Assembly: GCA_025642065.1 (NCBI GenBank)
Contig: JAODUP010000430.1
Coordinates: forward strand, 186,001 to 250,000
Direction of reading: 5' to 3'
DNA: 64,000 nucleotides
Origin: Paralvinella palmiformis
Taxonomy: Eukaryota; Annelida; Polychaeta; Terebellida; Alvinellidae
Shown here: positions 51,509-61,019 of the stretch, in pieces
How the letters are laid out: each line of letters starts with the position of its first letter
Numbering within the stretch: position 1 is the stretch's first letter
The notes under the pieces: model-generated
Seen by the model: only the letters and a program-made list of their open reading frames with translations
Told to the model about the DNA's origin: nothing
Database searches by the model: none
Program-made: the position numbers and the translations under genes

Positions 51509-52099
51509 ACGGCCCTGCCTCAGGACAACAAGCAGCAGTAATGTTTACACTCATCCAATATTAATCACGATAAGGACAGATAATTACCCATTTAAACTTA
51601 ATCTTTGTATGCTGGAATGCTGAAAATAGAAATGTTGAACTGATTTGAATTGCGCACACATGCAATCACGCACACACGCACACACACAAAGTGGACCAAT
51701 GCCAAAGAATTGAAGTAACTGGGGTCGTGACACATGACTTTGCCATAATGACAATTCTTTACAACTGACCAGATGGCTTCATATTTAATCTCTGTAACTT
51801 GTAACAGTGCACTTCCAAGAATCCAAAAACCTGTTAGCAATCTTCTAACCATATTACAGACATCCTATTTGTTCATCTGTATCAATACCACAAGATAACC
51901 AATCAATCAGTGTTCTGTCCATCTGTCTATAAACTATGAACATCCAGTAATCTGTCCCATTTACATGATGACCAATCTGCATATTTTATATGATAACCCA
52001 TTGACAAACTGTCCATTTCACAGATCTATTAACAGTAAAAGGGGCTATCATGAACAAATACCGCCCATTAGCCTATCGCTGATCTTTTCTTATATATAA

Positions 52100-52143
<44 letters not shown>

Positions 52144-55100
52144 CACTCAATCACCTGCTGATCCAATACATGAACCAGTCACTGATCAGATAACCAAACA
52201 AACTAGCCAATCAGTGGGCTGGTCATCCAGCTTATTGACCAATCACTGCACTACACATTAAAAATTAACAAGATCAGTTCATCCACAAATTTACAGAATG
52301 ATGACAAAATAAAAAAAATCCCCATGAGAATAACACATTAAACGGACTTACTTCTGTGCCACAATGCTCCTGATGATGTTCCAGCGATTCTTCAGCTCTT
52401 CCAGCATCGAGTGCAGGGCTTCCCGTTCTGGATCAGACTTGGTGCATCTGTCCTTCAGACTACGGCCGAGCCTCATGGTCGTGTAGTACACTGGGTGCTT
52501 GGAGCTCAACTGATGCTGGAACATCTACAAATATGTGATCAATCATTATTAGCTATATCAAACTGTGGCTTCTGGCTTCATGACAAGACGGAATGGCTAA
52601 CAGATTAATGTACCTCGGGCTGATTCCCAAAACAGCTATCAAACACGCAAAACAGAACAAGGTTAGTGTGTTTGATTTGTGATACTGTTTCATGGTAAAT
52701 TGATAAAAAGTTAAATCAGTTTGGGAAAACATAGGATAAAATACTGCAATTCTGAATGAATGAATGTGCGTGCACACACACACGTGTGTGTATGCACATT
52801 TATTGTGACAATATTAAGAATAATAAAATAAGATTCTATACCCACCAGTATATTCTGAAAATATATTGAAGCTGACCCTAACATTGATAGGAACTCACAC
52901 ACACACACTCACACACACATGCACGCTTGCACTCACACACACACTTGTATAGACAAACACTTGCATACACAAATACTTGCACACAAATAACCACCTTGGA
53001 AGTGTGCTGTACTGTAACAACAACAGACTAGACAAGACAAACAGAATTATATTTGGGTGCTATCAACAGCACATAAACACAAAGGTGTGCTGAACGAAAC
53101 ACAGTACAACACATATGTAGTAATTTCTTCTCTCTCTCAAGACAAAACCCATTTCCCTGTCTTTGACATACAGCACACTTAGCAAGCTTATTACATTTGA
53201 CTTATATTAATTAAATAAAAATGGTAATATCTAACTGGCTATCTATTACAATTATAATTCCAGATTAGTGATACTTAAATCCAGTATACAAAAATCATAC
53301 ACCACTAACTTACAGCAAGCACCAGCTTAAAACCCAATTAATTTAGAAATGTACATTAAGCTGACATAATCACAGTATACAAATATTAATTTGATATGAG
53401 TTATATTTTAAATAAACCTCTATCAGCAAAGGATATTGCGCATTTGTGCATTCTCTACAGTAAATGTAAAATTAAATTTTAAGTAATCAAAATATATATG
53501 TTCTTATGGGATCTTTTACATGGTGCTGTCATTTAGGGACAGATACATCTGTATCTAGATTGGATTATGATTGAGCCAATTAATTAATCATCTGAATGTG
53601 TGCTTGATCTGTTTGCAGTCGTGCTCATTACAACAACAACTGCACACTTCTGGAGTAGCACTCCGGCAGTCAAAACGTTGGAGAAAAAAAGAAGCAATCA
53701 AATCCCACAATCAAAATAGCTAATCAGTTGTGCCAAGATCACGTCGAATCACACCTTAATGAATGATGGTGGGGAAACTCATACAGAAACCACAGAAGAG
53801 GTGAAAAATTAAAAAAAAATAAACACTTAGCCACATTACCAACCTCAAAAAATGCTGCCTCTTTCTAGATGATCGGTAAATATACAAAACGGTAAACAGT
53901 TATGATGTATATCAATCATTATAACCCACTAGCATGTGTTTTGTAAATAAAACAATCAGACTTTCATTTTCAATACTTCTCAAAAACAATATTTGAAAGA
54001 AAAAAACAATCAGCATTTGAGCAAGAAAAATACTGAGATAAATCGAGATGAGATATCATTACATCTATGAAACAGAAGGACAGCTTTAAGCTGAAATTAA
54101 AAATGAACCCTTTCAAAACGTATGTAGCTCAAAAGATTTATTATGATTGATATTTATTTATTCTATATTATAAAAGTACTGTGGTCTTTATATGTACTCA
54201 TTACTATTAATAATAATAATAATATTATTACAACAAAAATGCATAAACTACAATTAAGGAGTTATTCATCACAAACAGCTTAAACACCAGAGAATTTCGA
54301 AAAGACAATTTATTTACCAGATGAATGCTTCGTTAAAGAATTTAATAACTTGGCGAAATCCATGTATCGTTTCTGTGATATCCGAATAACTCATGACCAC
54401 AACTCCATGATAACACTTACCCGAAGTTCATCGATATCTTGTTTAACCTTAGCGGGTGCGCTGCTTGCATATTTCTTCATCCGTCTTTCACTCTCATCCA
54501 GCCAGTCACAGAGCGTTTTCCATGCATCATAAAACTAAAATATAATATTTTTGAAATTATAACCTATTAACTGAAATAGAAGTGACATGATAAACACACT
54601 TAATCAGACTGTTAGTATAAAAAATAACAAAATTAGGAAATACATCTTAGGACCAAGAACTGCCAATTTGTCGCGTACCCTTTTATCTTCCTTATGTGCC
54701 TGCTGTAACGTACGACCTTTCTCATCAGTTCTTCGTACGAGTTTCTTCCATCTCAGTTTGATGCTGATCAGCAGATTCTTGATGTAGACGGTATCTTGTT
54801 TACGACCAAAATACTTCAGGAATGTCCCAGTTCTGTCCAGGCTGAGCATCAGCTCCTGGTGAGCCTCGATATCATTCCGGAATTCCTACAAGAATAACGG
54901 AACTGTAGTTGATTAAACAACAGGTCGGTGTTGGTTGAGTGTATGGGGAAACATCTTCAAATCTGAAGCTATTTCAGTCAGTATATCATTCAAAATATAT
55001 CACTTCTCCATTAACTTGTTTGAGAACATATCAGGGTTAAGAAACCACAGTTCTCACACAACACTTTTGTTACACCTTTGCACTCATCCATAAAGCTAAA

Positions 55101-57517
55101 TCAGCTGCTAATTAATTTTGCTCAAAAACAAAACACAGTTGTTGTAAAGTGGTTGCAAAGTAAGAATTCCAAGTAGTGTACTTTTGTTCCAAAAGCTAAA
55201 CTTTTAAAATTAATATGAATGAATACAATAGTCTTCTGTTCACTGAAGTACAACACATTTGTAGCGATAATCAAAATTTCTCAAAAACACACAGACATGC
55301 ATGCAGACATACATACGGACATACACAGAAGGCACATCAGACACAAATGCCAAAACAAAGAGCTAATCACACATACTCTGTGACTGTGAATCTGATTCAG
55401 TATATGATCAACCAGTTTGCTCGGATGTTTGAATGACATAAGTATCTTCTCCGCATTACTCAGCCAATCTGTGTGTACTTTGAGCATACTGTGGAAGTTA
55501 AGGACGTTCTCCAGGTGCTGTTCCATCTTAACCTGTACATAGAGCAAAAATTCAAATGTCAAAATCTGTGGCACCATTATACAATGTGGCACATCATCTT
55601 TGGTTAGCTATGACAAAATATAATAACTGTCAAATATATTCCGCTATTTATATAATAATATAAATGTGATATTACTGTGATGCATTTCCTTCTTCACACT
55701 ACATCACAGAGATTTCAAATCAAATCACATGTCACTCTTTCTCAGTATATCATAGATATTAAAATTAGAGGCACAAATGAATACATCTTCAGTACTAATT
55801 TGTTTCTCATTGACCTCAATCATATAATTATTTATAACATACATACACACATACACACACACTCTCTCTCTCTATTTCTCTAGTAGTGTATTTAAAATCC
55901 ATTTTTAATTATTATCAGCAGGATCCAAACTGACCCTCTTTCTTTCAGCCTTGTTTCGAGTGTCAAACATCTTCGTCTGAAGTTTGCCGAGATTTTCTCG
56001 CAGACTCTGCGCATCCTGCTCACGACACCTTGCCAACATGTCCTCACCATTCAACAACAGCATACGAACTTCTTCCTCTTTTTGACCCAGACCATTGTAT
56101 TCTGCCTAAAACAAGTAATAATAACAACAAGAATAACAAAAAATTATAATAATAGTATCACTACTATTAAGTATTGGGTTTCCTTTCCTGAAGTTAATTT
56201 CTCAAATTATATTAATGTCAAGGAACAAATTCTGTAAAAGTAGATTGATGGAAATAATACTGTATTATTTTAGAATGAATTAATCAACTGAAATTCCTTT
56301 GTTTATCATTGGCATCGAGATGTGATCTCGTAATTTATTATTTTAGCTCAATTTGTTCAAGCTTGATGATGAAAAAATCTCTTCTGTGATTTGTATTAAA
56401 AACAACAAATGATTTCTGTTCAGCAGTTCACTGACAGTTGCTATGTGATGAGGTGGTTATTCAGCAACTTACCATATATTTGTCGAACTGTTTCTGTGCT
56501 GTCTCAGGCAGTGCACCCATTGGACCAGATGACCTGATGCCAACTCTGAAGTCGGACAACCACCGCAGGATATCCTCCACATCACCCATAAATCCTTTCA
56601 CCTGGAAAGGTAACATAAGCCCAAGGCGGAATGAAACAATAAACTTTGTTCTGATATGAGTTTGCTAAGAATTATGGAATCAAAATCCCCCCCCCCCCCA
56701 AATGTTCAAGTAGCAACAATTTGACATCCGTGTTTATATGGTGCTTGATTTGATTACGTAATCGTCATAATAGTCAAACTTAAAATGCTGACCTATCTTC
56801 TGAAGAATACTCCATTTATTACAGACCTCTTTCAGTGTTTCCTGAAGCTGGTTGTGTTTATCCCAGGCCAATACGTGGACCGTCTTAAACATTTCGTTCA
56901 TTTCTTCCTGTTTTGCAAGGAGAGGTGAAGATCTTCCCCCACTCCTCTCCACCATCACACCAACAGCACGATTTAGCTTCTGTATGTGCCTGTCTTGAAT
57001 CTGTAGATCTTTCTGGGTCATCTGTAATCCAATTAAATAGGTAACAAAGTGCATTTTTCCATTTTATGATACATAAATGTATCCATTTCAGAAAACAAAA
57101 TAATAAAGGACATTAAAATTATTGTTTTATATTGTCCATCTCTTGTTCAAAGCTTCAGAAGCAATCCGTTTTTTTCAGCTGCTGCTAATCATGGTCTCTG
57201 TGTCCCTTTTGACTGAATTTATCAATCTCACCAGTACATTATTTGGACATAAGCTAATAGAGAACCAAAACAGCGACTTTAATCCCGCAGCACTTGAAAT
57301 GTGATTTTTTTAATAACTCAAGTAAATGATCCATTCACCAAAATAAATCAACAAGGAGAATACAGAGCAATCTTCACAAATTGCAATTAGCGTATGCAAT
57401 CTGATCTCTACTAACCAATAAATACATGCACTACGTTATGACAGATGATGAGGGATGGTTATGATACCTGAATTGACTAACAACCTATCTGATTAATATT
57501 GTTCCTGCCTTGTACAA

Positions 57518-57556
<39 letters not shown>

Positions 57557-60500
57557 TATCTTCATGTACAGATTTATTTGTCATTGGAATCTTGTTTTAT
57601 TTTTTGTAATGTTTTAAATCATTTAGTCTGAAATGTGTCTTACTACAAAACTATCAATAGTCAGATGCCATTATGACAGGCCTCTCCAGACTCATTACAT
57701 CATCGTAATATGCAATAAATGGTGCAATTCCATTTCAGAGTGATTATAACAATGCAGCTATTATTGGTCATTCAGTAATCCAATTGCACGCTAATTTTAG
57801 CAGTAATTTTAAGGCTGTATCCAGAGGAATATTAAACCATTTGAATGGTAATTATCTCACCAACACACTGCATAGAACATTTAAAAGTATAGCATCACAC
57901 ACAAGTGGCAGCTGAGGACCAAAGCATATTCCAGAAGTAATCGGTCCATCAGAGCAGACAGAAACAATCTAATCCGAAATCAAGTACTTTTGCACATACA
58001 GATCATGTGCCATACCGTGACAAATATAGCACGGGTAACTAACTCGTCCTTAACAAGATCAACAATGCAGCTTTATTTCTACATCTGTACCATCAATTCC
58101 AAATTTAAAATTGACTTAGAATTATTATTATTATTATTATTACAACTGCGAACAAAATCCATTAGATAAAATTCAAACTAGCAGTCATATCATACTGATG
58201 GTCAACAGATGTGGAGGCCACTAAATGAATTTCTAAATATCTTCCCACAGAGTTCAGTGATAACAGATACTATCTTGTATTTTGATAAATATTAAAATAA
58301 TGCAATCAAATACTAGTTCCTGGGATGACCAATGTAATATTTCTGTATTTTTCTGAAACAGCTCTTACGCGTTTCTTCCCCAGATAGGTAAGTGTCTGTG
58401 ATGAACAAATTTTCATTTATGTGTGTTTATAGATATAATTTCTAAGACAACCAACATCATATTATTTTGTCAAATACAAATCTCACCTGTATCTTTCTCA
58501 GGTAGGTTTCTATGTATCTAGGATCACCATATATATCATCGAGTGCCTGAAGTTCGGTCTCTGTCTGTTGTAAAAAGCCTATGACATCATCCATGGCATG
58601 ATCAACCTCCCCCATTTCTATCAGGGCATCATGTAAACCTTTCTGCAAAAGGATACAAATAAATAACCGAGTAAACATCTAGCTGTTAAATAAACAAATG
58701 CGGCCAATATCAGTCCCGTCTTGGTTCAATAACAGTAATGTTCTGACATCTTGCTCATTCAGTTTAACGAATGATATAAGTAACACCAGTGTTGATTCTA
58801 GGATTGTTATGAATTGAGCCCCGAGCCCCATGTCCCCAGATGAAGTAGAGACCAAACGGCGCAAATCCATTCTAAGTGAATCAAGGGGGATGTTTGAGCT
58901 TCGGCTTGCTTTCATTTCATTATAATTGTGAAAACATAAAAGATCTGTGCTGCTTGTCCAGACTTCATGGATTTTCTACATTTTGGCCAATCAAAGAGCA
59001 CGTAACAACAACATAACAAAACCAAATACTTTCAGTAAGTCATTCATTATTCGAAATACTTAGTAGGTGTATTATGACGGTCGCAGGTTTGATGGTAAAT
59101 TGCAGTAGGTAAATAAATTCTGTGCAAATTTGTGCTGTGTTCCTGTAATTTTTTGTGTCCCTCATCTAAACTTCATCGGAATCCCTTAAAATGCCCCTAG
59201 AATCAACACTGAACATAATTCTTTGCCTAAATTTGATCAGTGTGTTGTAATGCTGAAAATAAATATGACATTGAAAATTGAAATTCTACAAAATTGGATG
59301 CCATGAATACTAAATATTTGGTAGTTGTCAAATATAAACAAATTTAAATTTATTGGATAATAATTATCGCAGCAAAGTCACCGTTCATGATAAACAAATC
59401 AATGCCAATAATTATAGTTTAAATTCAGTACAAAATCAAACAAATTTTGGATCTGATAACTTCATTGGTAAGAGCCCTGGACACACAGTACTTCATGTGA
59501 AATCTATTAAAAACAAACCATTATTGACAGATGTATGACCACGGTGTGCAGGATTTAACGAAGTGTCTGAATAAAGATACGCAACAATAGGAATAGGCTT
59601 CAAATTCTGGATATCAAAACAAATATCTACAAACTGATTAATCAGACCTCTAGTTTTAAGTGGCAGTAAATACTGACTACGATCTGGTAGTAATTTTAAA
59701 TGATAATATATACAATATATTTATACTTCATGCCATAATCTACAAGTATTTACCACCAGACCAACTAACCAGCAAAATGTTCTGTAAGTTCCAATAAAAC
59801 ACTAATTTATATGAGGAGGCGCAGTTATCCCAAACAAGTACGCATTTAGTTTCTATGTCCACTGTCTAAGTGTCGTGTTGAGACTGGTAATTATATAATA
59901 TCTAAAACATTATATGTAATTCACCAAATACATTAGTCATTTTCTTTTACAAGAAATTTCTTCACAGATCTAGTAAATCTACTTTGTGACTATCTAATCA
60001 TTTCAGGTAATTTGTGCCATTCATCAGGTATAATAATAATAATAATAGATGAAATAACAGTTTTTAACGTGGCTGGCAACCTCTAATGAGGGAGACATAT
60101 ATGGTCTGTAATTTATAGCTTCTCCACGGAGATTAATTCTAAATAAATTTAGAATATATGACATGTTCGGTGGAGAAAACCTTGCCAGTAGCCTGGCTGG
60201 ATGAAAAACTCCTCCTACTAAGATGCCAAGGCTGAGGCACAAACCTGTGACCTCCCACACAGAATGACCATAGTCATAGGTAAATAGTCTCATGCTCTGC
60301 CCATGAGGCCAAAAAGGTACTTATTAAATAAATAGGTTTAATTAAAATGCAATTTTTCTATATACTACGTGTGGCTGATGAAGGTGTTTTGTTTTACACA
60401 AATGAATATTTCCATTTACAGTGAACATGTTCATAAAAAGATCTAGCAAAGAGCTATTAATGAATGAATGAATGCATTATTTTTTAAGCTTGAAAAGGGT

Positions 60501-60969
60501 AAATACATCCTTTAAATTGAGAACGTGCAGCTTTGTCAATAAGGATTCTATAAGGACATTATATATGATGGTGACAGCGATGATGATAATACCTCTCTAT
60601 CCTGCATGCCCTTGAGCAGGTTATTCCATCGAGCGTTGACCTCTTTGACCTGTGGTGCTAGCACACTCTCAGCTGTTAATGGCGAGGCATTCTTCAGATC
60701 ACTACAATACTGGCTGAGATTCTGTATATCTACATAATGGGGATGAACCTGGACCTTGAACACCTTGTTAAATAGAACAATCAGCTTTTAAAATAAATAA
60801 ATACACTACATATAACAACCATTATTACACATATGTATATTTATCTATAGCATTAAATGTTTATGCATATGTGTGCAGGAGTATGTGTTTGTGTGTGTGC
60901 ATGCAGGAATGTACACATGTGTAGGTGTGTGTGTTTGTGTGTGCAGGAAGGTACACACATGTGTGTGTG

Positions 60970-61019
<50 letters not shown>

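Larger units (their letters stand above)
48701..52351 (-). other. Upstream part of spectraplakin intron 14
   Basis: The stretch carries (CT)n(GT)n at 48898-48936, (ATC)n at 49734-49749 and the TA/GT arrays listed. The 83-codon minus-strand frame at 49967-50218 has a donor-like GTAAGA, but its phase does not fit the phase-2 junction of exon 15, so it is not taken as an exon. Confidence 0.6.
57022..60592 (-). other. Spectraplakin introns 6 and 7
   Basis: Apart from exon 7, the (TA)n and SINE-C copy 2 this is AT-rich intron with an (ATT)n at about 58122-58141. No additional exon is needed, because the reading frame joins exons 6, 7 and 8 exactly. Confidence 0.7.
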
